Shown here piece by piece: positions 32,079 to 45,958 of a DNA stretch of 64,000 nucleotides. The notes under the pieces were generated by a model. That model did not search any database. It had not been told where the DNA came from and worked only from the letters and a program-made list of their open reading frames with translations. Made by a program: the position numbers and the translations under genes. The DNA is from Neocallimastix lanati (nom. inval.). Lineage: Eukaryota > Neocallimastigomycota > Neocallimastigomycetes > Neocallimastigales > Neocallimastigaceae. The DNA lies in NCBI GenBank assembly GCA_016946835.1, contig JACVTC010000112.1, positions 412,501 to 476,500 of the forward strand. Reading direction: 5' to 3'. The first letter of the stretch is position 1, and every line of letters begins with the position of its first letter.

Positions 32079-33938
32079 ATGATAAAATCAATAATATTAA
32101 TATTTGCTCTACTAATATATACAATTTATTGTAAAGATATTAACTTTTCTACAAATGAAAAAAATGTTTTTAGAGAATTAGAGGGAAAAGTTCCAACATT
32201 AAGAATTGATATAGATGAAGCTGAATATCAAAATTTAATCGATATATCTCAAATTGATATGGAAAAACTTGTTGTTGAATGTAATTTAGATGCTTCATTA
32301 CTTCCATCTTTTGAAACTAAAGTTACCCTTACTTATGAACAAGATGGGTAAAATATTAATTTTTGTAAAAATATATTATTATTTTTTTATTTTATTTTTT
32401 TTTTAAAAAAAAAGATAATGACAAAAAAAAAAAAAAATAATGGAAATTTATTAATAAATATTAATATTAATATTATTAATATTTTATAAAAATAAATATA
32501 TAATAGTAAAAAAAAGATTTTTAAAAAAGTTGAGTTTAAAACTGGTGGAAATTGGAGTAGATCTAATGATAGGGTTGGTTTCAATCTTAAATTAAATAAA
32601 AATGATCGTTTATTCAATACAAAAAATATAAAATTAAGGCCAGATACAACTGATTTTACTAGTATGCGTACCAAAATCGCAATGGAATTATTATACAAAT
32701 GGAACTTACCATCCCCTCACAGTACATATATTGAATTATATATTAATGATAAGTATTTTGGTTTATATTACCTTGAAGATGGTGTTAAACCAAATTGGAT
32801 TAAAAATATGTATGAACTTCCAAAAGATGAAGAAATTACAACCCTTTTCAATTGTAAAAAGGATGGTGCTCTTATGAATCTTGAAACTGCTAATCACTGC
32901 TTTAATTCTAATGATGATTATGCTAATTACACTCAACCAATTGATGAAGCTTTTGGTGCTATTGAAAAAGCTACTTCTATTGAAGATTTAAAAAAAGTGA
33001 TTAATATTGATCAATTCATAAAAAATATCGCTATTGAATTTTTATTTGGTTCTTATGATCATTTTATTGTTCACGCTCATAATTATTTATTATATAAGAA
33101 AGCAGATGGTATATGGGATATGATTTTAGTTGATTTTGATAATGAATTAGGTAATGGGCTTCTTTCTTCATGGTCATTTGTTTTGAACCGTACTGCAGAT
33201 GATATTACAAAAATTAAATTAGAGGAAATGCCGAAAGAAGAATCAAATATTTTTAATGTTGCTATTTTAAAAGATCAAACATTGTTTAAAAAAGCTCTTC
33301 ATGAACTTTTAGTTACAGGATTCAATCCTGATTTTATTTTCCCACGAATTGAGGAAATTAAAAAATTAATTACTCCATATGTTGAGAAATCTATTACTCC
33401 AAATGAAGACGGATCCTATCCAGGTGTTATTAATCTTATTGGTTCACCTTCCGTACATACATTAAAAGATTTTGAAGATAGTTTTACTTCAGAAGATCAA
33501 ATGAAAATTGGTCTTAAAACATGGATTCAAAAAAGATTTGAATTTGCTTGTGAAACCTATGGCTTCGATAAGGATGAAATATTAAAGGAAGCAGCTGAAT
33601 ATCGTAAGACAGGAGTTTTCAAATCTAACGAAAATACTAACATTGGTCCACAAGAAAAACCTAAAGATGTGGAAGATGATAAATGTTGGAGTAAAGCTTT
33701 AGGTTATGAATGTTGTGATAGTTGTAACGTAGTCTTCATTGATGATAAAAAACAAAAATGGGGATCAATGAATAAGCAATGGTGTGGTATTGATAAAGTC
33801 AAATGTGCAAATGAAATCCTAGATTGTCCAAAAACCGCCTATCCATGCTGTAGCCATTGTAACGTCTCAATTTCAGAAGAATATATCCGTTGGGGTATTG
33901 AAAATGGTGACTGGTGTATGATTAATTTTTCATGTTAA
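32079..33938 (+). CDS. Secreted CotH-family protein with two C-terminal fungal dockerins
   Basis: Two exons, 32079-32347 and 32507-33938, 566 residues. N-terminal signal peptide (MIKSIILIFALLIYTIYC). CotH-kinase-like body with the family pattern TSMRTKIAMELLYKWNLP, then YIELYINDKYFGLYYLEDGV, and the acidic IWDMILVDFDNELG. It ends with two CBM10-type dockerin repeats: KCWSKALGYECCDSCNV...KWGSMNKQWCGI and DCPKTAYPCCSHCNV...RWGIENGDWCMI. In anaerobic fungi such dockerins attach proteins to the scaffoldin of the cellulosome, and CotH proteins are a regular, poorly understood cellulosome partner. Bacterial CotH is a protein kinase of spore-coat proteins; whether this one is active is unknown. Start is the first Met, immediately before the signal peptide. 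Confidence 0.95.
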
Positions 33939-35135
33939 TATGAGTTTTAATTTTTTTTTTTTATTCAAAAAAAAATTATTGTTAAAATTTGAATTTATTA
34001 TATTATTGTAAATATATTTATCATGTAGGATAGAACTATTTTTTTTCTTTTTTATTTAAATATAGATACAAATGATAAAATTGTAAAAAATTTTAATAAT
34101 AATTTTTTAATAAAAGTAATAATATAATTTTTAATAATAATATTTAAATAAATTCAATAAAATTAATTATTTATTTTTATTTAATATTATTATGAAGTTG
34201 TTTTGAAAAAAATATAAATGAAGCATATTTTTATAATTTTTAAAATTGTGTTTCATATAAAATTCCGATTAAATATTTTAATCCAAAAAGACATAATTGA
34301 ATTTTTTTTTTTTTAAACTTAATTTTAATTTTAAAAACTAATTAATATAAAATTTTCTCTTTTTCTCCAAAATTATTTCTCTCTAAAAATTATTATATTA
34401 TGGTTGGACTTTACTAAATAGTGTGATAAATTAACAGTTATAATAATTTTAGATTTTTTTTTTTTTTTTTTTCTTTTTTTTTCACAAGGGTAAAAATATT
34501 ATGTGTAATTTAATGAATTAAATCAAGTCACATTTATTGATAATTATTGTTTAAAATTATAGGTACATTAAATATATCATTATACATAAAGCATAATATC
34601 TTTAATTATTTGACTCTGATCTTGGATAAGAATTCCCTTTAAACAGATATCTTATAATCTGGAGGAGAGGTTCGTTGCAGATAAACTTTTTTCTTTGTTT
34701 ATTTATACACTTTATTTTGAATATTACTTTTTATTTCATATTACTATATAAAATATAAATATATTCAAATTAAATAATATTTATTATTTTATTAATTATG
34801 TGTTTTTTTTATAAAAAAATTTTTTCATGTAATTAATAAAAGAATATATAAATAAAGTTAAAATTCGTAATAATTGTAGCTGTAAAAAAAAAAAAAAAAA
34901 AAAAAAATTAATTATTTGATAGCATCTTTATTATTATAAGGTTACATTCTATTATTCAAAATTTAACATTTATTTAAAAAATAACCTAAAACATTTATAT
35001 ATCCGGGCTGAATATTATGAAACATAAATAAATAATTTATGTTATGTAATTAAATAATAATCAAAAAAAAAAAAAAAATTATTTATAATTATTTTTATAA
35101 ATATTAAACATTTTATAATAATTAAATAATTAAAT

Positions 35136-35173
<38 letters not shown>

Positions 35174-35689
35174 TTAATTTTATTGGATAAGAAATAATTA
35201 AAAATTTAAATTAAAAAAAAAAAAAAAGTAATAATAAATAGTAATACAAAAAATTTTTATTTATTGAAGAAAATAAAGTGTAGTGTACAATATAAGAATT
35301 ATTGAACAATGAAATATTATTATTGTGAATTAAATATATATCTATAAATCTAAAGTCAAAAAAATAATATGATAACTAAAATTATATATATATATATATT
35401 TTATTTTTTTCTTGAAAAAGTAACATATTTCAAATATATTTATTTATAAATAATTTTAATTTTATTATTTTTTATTATTTTTTTTTACTATTAATAATAT
35501 TTTTATAGAAATAAAATAAAATATCTAATAAAAAAAAAATTTTTTTTTTTTTCATCCTTAATATTAAAACAAAAAAAAAAAAAAAAGATATAACATTTAA
35601 TATTCGAATGATATTAAATCACCAAATATCAATTGTTATCGTTGGTATTCTTGTTAAAGATTAATTAATTTATGTTTAAAATATTTAAA
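33939..35689. other. Intergenic after the CotH-dockerin gene
   Basis: AT-rich with A-runs at 34884-34907 and 35141-35169. A short GC-richer patch at about 34608-34690 (CTGGAGGAGAGGTTCGTTGC) may be the remnant of a retroposon; no ends can be defined. Confidence 0.45.
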
Positions 35690-36430
35690 AATATTGGGTT
35701 ATTATAGTTTTCATTATTTAACTAAAGACAATAATATGAATGATCTTAATTTCAGAAATGGACTAGATAACTTCTATGATGTATGTACAGAATTAAATAT
35801 AGGAGTAAGAATTAACATATTATGGGAAAGATCCATGGAAAGACTGTTATGGTATTATAAATAGAGGCTATTGTAGTATAAACTATTCATCTTCAAAGAA
35901 ATCAGTTATTACTAATATCATTACAAATACTTCTGTCACAATCAATATAGGTAATAAAAATAATTATTCACTAAAGAATATAAACAATACAATTATGAAT
36001 ATGAATCCTTTGGTTGTTCTGCAATATGAACTATTAATAGATATGGTTGATTAATTACTTCAATAATACTAATTCTTAATCAAGTTGAGAAGAAAAATTT
36101 ATTTTCCAATTGAATATAATAAAGATAATACCATTAAGTGAATATAGCAATACTACTTATAATGGTTCATCACATCTTAAAGAAATACAACACTCAAATT
36201 CTCTTCAAGTATTATAAGTTATATTAAAGATCATAAAGATAAAATATATTGTGTTTATTAGGCTTTATTGGATTGCACTTCATTATTGTTTATAGATATA
36301 TTGGTAACCATGAAATACTATTAAATGATTCCAAGTTTTAATTCATGATCCAGGTTATAAAAGAAGTAAATTATCTGATCATATTAATAAACATTCAAGA
36401 TAATCTATAAACTACTATTTATAATTAAAA
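35690..36430 (+). pseudogene. Decayed coding sequence, possibly a dockerin protein
   Basis: About 740 bp with protein-like composition but broken in every frame by stops and shifts. One piece (35815-35885) reads TYYGKDPWKDCYGIINRGYC, which resembles the second half of a CBM10-type dockerin (aromatic pair, Gly, Trp, Cys spacing). The preceding frame gives YDVCTELNIGV, like a dockerin start. A later piece gives KEYKQYNYEYESFGCSA before a TGA stop. The family of the remaining part is not recognised. Confidence 0.35.
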
Positions 36431-37826
36431 AAAATCATATATTTAATAATAATATAATTATTAATTTTAATAAACAGAATAATATGATTATTTTTTAAAT
36501 TAATCATGAATTATTATTATTATTTATTAATATTTTTTTTTATAAAAAAAAAAATCTGTACGTTAAATTAATTTGTTGATAAAATATATAAAAAAATAAT
36601 TAATATGATAAATAAAATATTTGTTAAAATATTTAAAAATTTAAAATAATTTAAATCATAGAAATAATTAAAGATTATTAATATATATTTTTTTCTTTAA
36701 TAATGCTTTATATTTATTAATTATTATTTTTTATTCAACTATAATAAATATGTTTAAAAATTAAATTTCAATACGACTTTTTTAAATTATTATATTGTTG
36801 TCTATTTAGTATTTTTTGATATTTACTATGTTATTATTAATTATCAATTACATTTTTATATCATATAAAAATTAAAAGAAAGTATTATTCAGAGCTAACT
36901 GATATATTATTTTATAATTTTGAATTATATATATGGTAAAATAGATTAGTATTATCTTTTTTCTTTGGAAAATATAATAAAAAAGTTATAAAGTCGATAG
37001 GATAGTATATTATTATTATTATATTATTTTATACAATAATATATTTATAAATTATTTTTTTATCAAAAAAAAAAAAAAAAAAAAAAAAAATAACATGAAG
37101 TGTTTGTCAATAATATACAATTTAAAATATTAATATATATATTTGTAAATCAGAATTTATTTTTATTTTTTCAAAATCAATATTATTATATAAAATATAA
37201 TAATATATCGTATAATAATATATCTTTATAATTTTGTTTTTATTTCTATTTTTATTTAATACATTTTCTTTTAGTCAATTTAATATTAATAAATTATATA
37301 TTCAAAGTATTTATTTATTTTATTTTAATCTTTACTATTATAGTGTTATTATATTAAAAAAATATTAATTTATTTTTATTTCTATTTTTATTTAATACAT
37401 TTTCTTTTATTTAGTCAATTTAATATTAATAAATTATATATTCAAAGTATTTATTTATTTTATTTTAATCTTTACTATTATAGTTTTATTATATTAAAAA
37501 ATATTAATTTAAAGTCATTCCATTGAATAATAATATTTTAAAAAAAAAATTACATTATGTAAGTAAGGATTATTATAAACTATTTTAAAATGTAATAAAA
37601 ACATTATAATTAAATTTCAAAAGTTCAAAAGTTTTATTACAAATTAATAATGATATAGTTAATATATATAAATTAATATTTTAATAATTTTTTTTTTTTT
37701 TTTGAGTTTTAATTTTATTTTAATAATGAATTATTGATTTTATTTATTATTAGTTTCATAAATTTAATTATGATTATTATAAAGTAATATAACGAATATA
37801 TTTTAACCTTATTTTATTTATTTAAT
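36431..37826. other. Intergenic with a 136-bp tandem duplication
   Basis: No gene seen. Includes a 29-bp A-run at 37068-37090 and the tandem repeat listed separately. Confidence 0.5.
37241..37514. repeat. Tandem duplication, 136 bp x 2
   Basis: Copy 1 from 37241, copy 2 from 37377, sharing TATTTCTATTTTTATTTAAT and the following TCAATTTAATATTAATAAAT with very few differences (a 4-bp ATTT insertion in copy 2, one G/T change late). A recent slippage or unequal exchange product. Confidence 0.92.
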
Positions 37827-38100
37827 AATTATGAATTAGGTATTTTTGTTGCTAGACAATAATTGCTGTGCAGAGAGCACATGATTTGCGAGAGGATTAG
37901 TGTAGTTGTTCCTTCAATGAATAGTTCAAGAGATTACTGAAAAGAAATTCATGATATAAAGCAGCATATAAGGAATATTTTTCATATTAACTTTACTTAG
38001 AGAGGTCTGTGTCGATGCATGGCAAAGAATCCAATGAGAATCTGATATGTTTAAGGGAGAGACTGGAGTCCCTATTGTTTAGTTAAAAAAAAATTATGAA
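37827..38100 (+). mobile_element. SINE-like island C with short candidate target duplication
   Basis: GC-richer body of about 255 bp (37836-38085) ending in GTTTAGTT plus 9 A. AATTATGAA occurs at both edges (37827-37835 and 38092-38100), a possible 9-bp target duplication, weak in such AT-rich DNA. Contains the hairpin AGGGA...TCCCT (about 38053-38075). Same architecture as the 25-kb and 29-kb elements, but the sequence does not obviously match. Confidence 0.55.
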
Positions 38101-38259
38101 AAAATTTTCATATGAATGATAATTATATAATTATTATTGTTATATTTCACAATAAATTGTAATGATATTTATAATAAATTTTTTTTATTGTAAACAAAAG
38201 AATATTTATTAGATAAGCATAATTGGATAATCATATACAATTTAATATAAAAGAATAAC

Positions 38260-38664
38260 TAAATAATAAATAATAAATAATACATAATAAATAATAAATA
38301 ATAAATAATAAATAATAAATAATAAATAATAAATAATAAATAATAAATAATAAATAATAAATAATAAATAATAAATAATAAATAATAAATAATAAATAAT
38401 AAATAATAAATAATAAATAATAAATAATAAATAATAAATAATAAATAATAAATAATAAATAATAAATAATAAATAATAAATAATAAATAATAAATAATAA
38501 ATAATAAATAATAAATAATAAATAATAAATAATAAATAATAAATAATAAATAATAAATAATAAATAATAAATAATAAATAATAAATAATAAATAATAAAT
38601 AATAATAATAATACATAATAAATAATAAATAATAAATAATAAATAATAAATAATAAATAATAAA
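38260..38664. repeat. TAATAAA heptamer satellite, about 405 bp
   Basis: More than 50 units of TAATAAA with one imperfection near 38605-38620 (TAATAATAATAATACATAA). A 7-bp period leaves frames open on the minus strand, giving an Ile/Tyr/Leu/Phe-only product that is not a gene. Confidence 0.97.
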
Positions 38665-40010
38665 AAAAAATTTTTATTTTTTTATATTAAAATTTTATAT
38701 AATTTTAATTAAATATTTATTTTAACCATTTTATTTACAATTCTTATATATATATATAAAATATATAATATATATATTTTATAATTAGTTTATTAGAGTT
38801 TTTAATAAAATTATGGAATATGCTTAAAGTTTTTAGTTCATAAAAAATAAATAAATAAATAAATAAATAAATAAATTCCTACTTTTTATTCTCATAAATT
38901 TATTAAAATATTTATGTATATTCATTATTTTTTAATTACAATAATATAAATTTAATTAATATTTTAAAGCATAAATGAAATAGTTTAGAAAAATTAATTA
39001 AATAAGAATGAAATTAATTATAAATTAATAAAAAAAAAATGAGATATATAATAATATATATTATTTTTATTGTTTGATTATAGTTATATATAATAAGATG
39101 GATTATAAATGTATATATATTTAAATCAAATTAATATTTAACTTTATAAAAAAATAAAAAACATTGCTAAATAAAAAATAAATATAAGAGAAAAAACAGA
39201 GTTTAAAAAAAAAATTATGTATAAAAAAAAAATAACATAGTTTAAGAAAAAAAAAAAAATTAAATATTTATATAAATTAAAAAACAAAAAATAAGACGTA
39301 AATATATCTATACAAAATGAATACTTTATGTATTATGTATTCCACATTTTTATATTAAAATTTTTATTATTTATTGTGGATATTATTATTTTCCATTGTT
39401 GATAATATATTTTGTAATATTCAATTATATTACAAAACTATAAATCTTATTAAATAATTAAACTTTATTTCTAATAAAACTTAACCATCCTTTTATGTAT
39501 ATTTAAATCAAAATTTAATTTTTTTTTTTTTTTTTACATAATTTTAATATTTCAATAGAATTTAAATTAAAAAAAAAAAAAAATAAAATAAAAAAATTTA
39601 TAATTAGAAACATTGTAAATAAATAAATTAAAATTATTATTTTAATAATAGTTTAATATAAATATATTGTAAATTCAATACTATCTTTTTTTTTTTTTTT
39701 ATTTATATATATTTTTTACAACTTAACCATTTTTATAGAAATTAATTTTCTTTTTTAGAATATTATTGCTATTGTTAAAAAAAAAAAAAAAGTGTCACCA
39801 ACAATAGATATCACTATACTTTACAATAGATATAATTTTTGAACTGTATTTAAAGGTGTATATTTTCTTCAAAATTTTTTTATTAAAAAAAAAAAAAAAA
39901 TAAAAAATAAAAATAAAAATATTAAATAATAAATAATAAATAAATAAAATAATTAAAAATACAAAATAATAAATAAACAAATAAATAAATAAATAAATAA
40001 ATTTGGTAAA
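38665..40010. other. Intergenic upstream of the esterase gene
   Basis: AT-rich; (AAAT)n at 38844-38876 and (AAAT)n at 39972-40000, directly before the esterase start. No gene. Confidence 0.55.
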
Positions 40011-40482
40011 ATGAAATCAATTATATTCATTAAATTTTTATTTTTATTAGTACTTGCTCTTTCTTTCTGTAATGCAAAAAGCATATCCAACTATATTAAT
40101 GATCTTAAAGAAAGAAAGAGAGATATTGAATTTTATTTAAAAGTTACTGATATAGAGTAAATATATTTATTTAAAATATATGTATTTTTATTTTTGAAAT
40201 AATATAAATAATTATACATATTAACTTCTATATATATATATATATATTTGTTTTATTAATTTATATAAATAGACGTGATATAACATTTAATGACAAAAAA
40301 AGAACTCTTGATGTTTATTACAAAAAGGAAGAAGAAATTGAAGAGTTAAAACCTGTTGTTATTTTTATTTATGGTGGAACATGGCATGAAGGTATAAACT
40401 ATATAAAAAATGTTAAATAATAGAATATTTAATATTAAAGAAGAAATAAATTATAATAAATAAATAAAATAAATAAAAAAGT

Positions 40483-40513
<31 letters not shown>

Positions 40514-41280
40514 TTAAAATATTAATAAAAATAAAAAATTATAAATTCTTTCTCCCGTTCTAAATCTATCATTAATTATTTTATGAAGGTGACAAGGTTA
40601 AATTTACTAAAGTTGGTAGTCTTCTTAAAGATAATGATTATATTAGTGTTATTCCAAATTATATTCTCTTCCCAATTGGCGGCTTTGAAGATATGGTTAA
40701 TGATATTTACACTTCTATTCAATGGACATATGAAAATATTGAAAAGTATGGTGGTGATCCAAAGAGAATAACTATTGTCGGACATTCTGCAGGTGCTCAT
40801 TTAGTTGCATTAACCTTATTTAAATCTTATAATAGTATGAAAAATCTTCGTAAAGAATTAGAGCCATTACCAGAACTTGAAAAGGTTATTCTATTATCTG
40901 GTCCCTATGATTTTGATGACTATTCCAAGCTTAAGAATTATTTAGGAAAGGACATTGAAAATAGTTTACTTGAACAATTTGTTAAAGTTCTTTTCAGAAC
41001 AAAGGATGTTTCTCCATATGATATTGTTAAGGCTATGGGAGATAATTCAGTTGATGATGGCTTCAATGTCAAAAAGTTCATTTTATATTATACTTCAAAA
41101 GATGACAAAATTCCAGAAATTTCTGTTCATAAACTTATGAATCAAATGAAACGTGTTTCTGAAAATGTTAATATTGAATATATTTATAGAGAAGGTTTCA
41201 CTCATGATGCTATTACTTCTGGTATGAGAAATGATAAACAAGAACAAATTGATTATTTCCTTTACTTACTTGAACTTTAA
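40011..41280 (+). CDS. Secreted alpha/beta-hydrolase esterase (BD-FAE / carboxylesterase type)
   Basis: Three exons, 40011-40156, 40273-40391 and 40589-41280, 318 residues. Signal peptide MKSIIFIKFLFLLVLALSFC ending near NA-KS. An oxyanion-hole segment VVIFIYGGTW ends exon 2 (an HGG-like loop with Tyr for His). The nucleophile elbow GHSAG has Ser155; a likely acid lies in YYTSKDDKIPE and the catalytic His294 in GFTHDAI. This matches small serine esterases of the acetyl/feruloyl-esterase-like or isoprenylcysteine-methylesterase-like clan. Secretion and the plant-wall gene neighbourhood favour deacylation of plant polysaccharides, but the substrate is not shown. No dockerin or CBM is attached. 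An internal Met at 40693 would miss the signal peptide and oxyanion loop, so it was not used. Confidence 0.87.
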
Positions 41281-42242
41281 ATTATATAAAATTAAAATAT
41301 ATATATATATATATAGATTATAGTATATATTAATTTATATATAATATACTATTATATTTTCTGATAAAATAAATAATATTAGATATATAGTAGTTTTTAT
41401 AGAATTATAATTAATTTATTAATTAATTAATAAGTATATTAATAAAAAATAAAATGGATAAAAAAAATATAAATTTATAGAATAAAAAAAAAAGTTCATA
41501 TAAAATAAATAAAAAATATATGGAATTAAATATTAATAATTAAAATAAATAAAAAAAATGATTACAATAAAAGAAAAAAATATTGGAATATATAAAAATA
41601 AATAAAAAAAAAAAAATAAATAGGTTATAAAAATAATATATATAAATGTTTATTTTAATTTGATAGATAATAATAATTTTAATAAAAATTAAGAATAAAA
41701 ATATATTAATAACTTTAGAAGTAACACAAAAAAAAAACAATATTGTTATTGTATATTGTATATTACTACAATATGAATAATTATTATTTTTTCTCAACGG
41801 AAAAAAAAATTATATATATATATATATATTTTTTTTTTTATAAATTAATTTTTATTAGATTAATGCATTTAATGCATTATATAATATATTACTCAATTTA
41901 ATTTATAAAATAAATCATATTGATTCTATAAATATTTTATTACTATATAAAATTTAATTGAGACTGAACTTAAAATTATAATAAATGCATAATTAAGATT
42001 TTAAATTTTTTTTTGTATATAATTATAAATTATTTGAAAATATTAATATTATCTAATTTCTTTTATATTATTATTATTTTTTTATTATTATTAGTAAAAA
42101 AAAAAAAAAAAAATTTAATGGGTTCAAATTAGATATGATCTTAATAGTAATATTGTATTTTGTGTAAATATATACAATTTTTAAATTTTTTTTTTTTAAT
42201 TTTATTTATCTTTTTTTTTTTTTTCTATTTCTTTTCTTTTTA
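41281..42242. other. Intergenic between esterase and pectate lyase pseudogene
   Basis: No gene. (TA)n and short A/T runs only; the 41540-41797 reverse-strand open frame is low-complexity. Confidence 0.55.
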
Positions 42243-42665
42243 AGCATTAATACAATCATTGTATAGATCTAAACAGTAACTGAATTTAATATTTTGAAAA
42301 ATAATATTTATAGAATTTTTTTTTTTTTTTTTTTTTGATTTTAAATCCACCTCTAGTAAAACCAGAAAAAATATTTGAAAATGATAATTGAGCAATATCG
42401 CTATTATTGATGATGCTTACATTATTGATGGTCTTAGTTAGTCTTCTTTTTACTACTTTTAATCCTACACATACTCTTAACTCTTTTTCTTTTTGGTTTT
42501 TGTAGTTTTAATACTGGTAGTAGTATAGTTAACATCAGTATTATAGTTATTATCACCAACACTATTATATGGAACACATTTAGAATAAAATACATATAAT
42601 TGCATAAAAGTATAATCGTATGAACATAGTTTTAAACCTTTCCAATATAAACTATAATAATTATA

Positions 42666-42709
<44 letters not shown>

Positions 42710-42980
42710 ATACTTTTATATTAGATTATTTTAAGATATTTATGTACATAAAAATTTATATATTTTTATGAACAATTATATATATTTTTTGAACATTTAT
42801 ATATTCATATTATTCATATAAAATTATTTAGTTTTGATAATTATTTAAACTATCAAACTATTTTATTTAATATTAATTAACATACTTATTTACCCCACAT
42901 TGATGAAGTGGTGAATTATATTCATTAATAAAAATTGAAGCTATATTTAATAAAGAAGCTAAATCCAGAATAGAATTTTT
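42243..42980 (-). pseudogene. CBM1-PL1 pectate lyase pseudogene, truncated
   Basis: Remnant of a gene like the two live pectate lyases. The exon-1 remnant (about 42980-42894) gives SILDLASLLNIASIFINEYN then LHQCG before a GTAAAT donor, against SILILASLLNIASVFADNCN in the live gene at 45959; the start Met is lost. The exon-2 remnant (about 42665-42243) gives YWKGLKLCSYDYTFMQLYV with CBM1 cysteines replaced, VPYNSVGDNNYNTDVNY, an in-frame stop after a Lys-rich linker, then SGFTRGGFKI and FQNIKFSYCLDLYNDCINA. The whole catalytic half is missing. Confidence 0.87.
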
Positions 42981-43681
42981 TTTTTATTTGTTTGGTTGTT
43001 TGTTTGTTGGTTTGTTCTATTTAATTTTATTTTTATATAAATATTATTAAAATACTTATAAAAAATATCAAATTTTTAAAAGTTTTTAAGAAAAATTGAA
43101 AATACTTTTATTCTTTAAAATTTGAGTGTTAAAGAAATTTATAAAATATTATAAAATGAAATAAATATAATATATATATATTAAATAAAGTATTATAGGG
43201 AATTATTAATTCAATATGAACATTTTTTAAATAATAATTTAAATTTTTATATGAAGAATATTTTTTTTTTTTTTTTTTTTTTTTAAAGAACATTTAATTT
43301 TTTAGTATATTTAAAGAATTTTTTTTTTTTTTTTTAATATTTTTATATTAATATAAAAATTAAAAGTATTATACATAGTTATAAAAAATAAATACAATAT
43401 TTAATTAAAAGTTTCATAAAAAATTATTTTTTTAATCTTTTTTATATATTTGTTTAATCACTTCATCTATTTCTAAAATATTTAAAAATTAATTAAAAAT
43501 TTTACTTATATTAGTAAAAAAATATTATTTAAAAATAATGCATTTTTGAAAATTTCATTATATATATCTATGTATAAAATAAAAAATATTCTTGAATTTT
43601 ATAAAAAGTATTTAAAATAAAATATGATATAATAAAAATAAATAAAAATAAAAATAAAAATAAATAAATAAATACATAATA

Positions 43682-43811
<130 letters not shown>

Positions 43812-45251
43812 GAACATTTAAAAATATAAAATAAATATTTTTTAAATATTCTTAAAAAAAATAAATGAAAAATATTATATTAATATTATATACATACTAT
43901 TAAAAATATATATATATATATATTCTTATAATGTTCTTAATAATAAAATATTCTTTTAATGTTTTTAAAAGTAAAATATTCTTTAAAAAAAAAAATCTCT
44001 ATTAATATAAAAATTAAAATTAAAAGTTTATATATCGTTAAAATAAATATATAAATAAAATATTCTTTAAAAATAGAATATTTAAATAAAAGGTTTAGAA
44101 AAAAAAAATTTTTTTAAACCTTTATGTTTATTTAAGGGTTTTCATTAATTTATTTTATATATATATATATATGATAATATGCCACATTACAAAAACGAAA
44201 AATAACGGACATCAAAATGATATATAGCCACACAGTCAAATACAACACTCCATTTGAATTTAATTAAAAATAAAATTTTTTTTTATTGTTTTTGGGATAT
44301 TTGAATAAAATCTTTCTAATTTTCAATTTCTTATTTTGTTGAGAATACAGTTATCATAATTTTTAAGTTAATAAGTTAATTATTATAATATAAATTATTA
44401 TAATAAGATAATAGTAATAATATATTAAGTTCGAATAAAAATAGTTAATTAATATAAAACAGAAATATATATATATTTCCACATTTCATAGTAAACATTA
44501 AAATGAATTTAAATTTATTTTATTAAAAATGATTTTCTATTATATATATCTTATGCATTGAATTTTATAATAGTTTTGTTCATACTTTTTGATTATTTTC
44601 AAAATAAATAGTTATTTAACTATTTATATTATTTGTAAAAGTTCATAATTTAAAAAAAAAATAATAATAATAATTAATTATCAAATTTTGTATTTAATAT
44701 TGATATTTAAAAATTGATAATATATACATTTATATTTTTTTTAAAAATATGTTTCTGTTTTTCTTTATTCAGATATAATAATTTTTAGAGAATTATGTTT
44801 AGATCGATCTTATCCACCACAATAATATAATTTCAAAATAAATAAAGATAATCAAGAATAAATAAATAGTACTAATATATATTCTAAAATACATATTAAT
44901 TTAAATTAATGAAAATAATAATAAGAATAATAATAAAAATAAAACTTTTTATATTAAATTTTAATATAATGTGGTCTTAATATAACTTTACTAATTAATA
45001 AATTTTTAATTTAAAATTTAAATCAATAATATTATAAATTATTAATGATGACAATAATTAAATGAAATTAAGATTTGATATTCACCAAAATTTTAAATTA
45101 ATACAATACAGATTGATAATCAAAACTTTAATTATATTAATTATTGATAGTTATAAATTTATATAGTAAATATAAATTAATTATATACAAAAAATTAATA
45201 ATAGTTTCATTAATATAATTTTTTTTTTTTTTAATTTATTTATTATTTATT

Positions 45252-45298
<47 letters not shown>

Positions 45299-45316
45299 TT
45301 ATTATTATAATTATTA

Positions 45317-45390
<74 letters not shown>

Positions 45391-45764
45391 TATTTTTATA
45401 TATAATATCATTTAGAAAATATAAACAGATAATTATTATTATTATTATTATATTTTTTTTTAATTTTTTTTTATAAATATTTTATTAATAAATAATATTA
45501 TAAAAATAAAAAAAAATATTTTTAATCGCCATTTTGAAATATGTTAATAATAAAAATTATATTAAAAATTAATATTTAAAAAATATTATTTTTTTTTATA
45601 AAATTGTTTTTGTTATTAAAATTGTTATTAAAATTAAATTAAATCATTGTTTATTAATATAGAAAAATATCAACCATATTTAATTATATAATAAAATATA
45701 ATATTCAGAATAATAAATTTGAAATAAATTTAATTTTTCAATTTTTAAAACACTTTTTTTTTTT

Positions 45765-45860
45765 TTTTTTTTAATGTGTATAAATACTTTTAATTTTCAT
45801 TAAAAAACTTTTTTTTTTAATGTGTATAAATAACTTTTAATTTTCATTAAAGTTTTTAAA
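45765..45860 (+). promoter_or_regulatory. Duplicated TATA-like segment upstream of pectate lyase A
   Basis: Two copies of T-run + AATGTGTATAAATA + ACTTTTAATTTTCATTAAA, at about 45773-45806 and 45819-45852. GTATAAATA is a plausible TATA box 100-190 bp before the start codon. Function inferred from sequence and position. Confidence 0.4.
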
Positions 45861-45958
45861 GAGCTTGATATTTATATTTATGATAAATACTCTAATAGTA
45901 TTAATCAAAAACATATATTTTCAAAAAATAAAAATTTAAAAAAAAAAAAAAAAAAAAA

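Noticed and set aside
38242-38616. 124-codon frame
   Set aside because: Pure product of the TAATAAA heptamer satellite.
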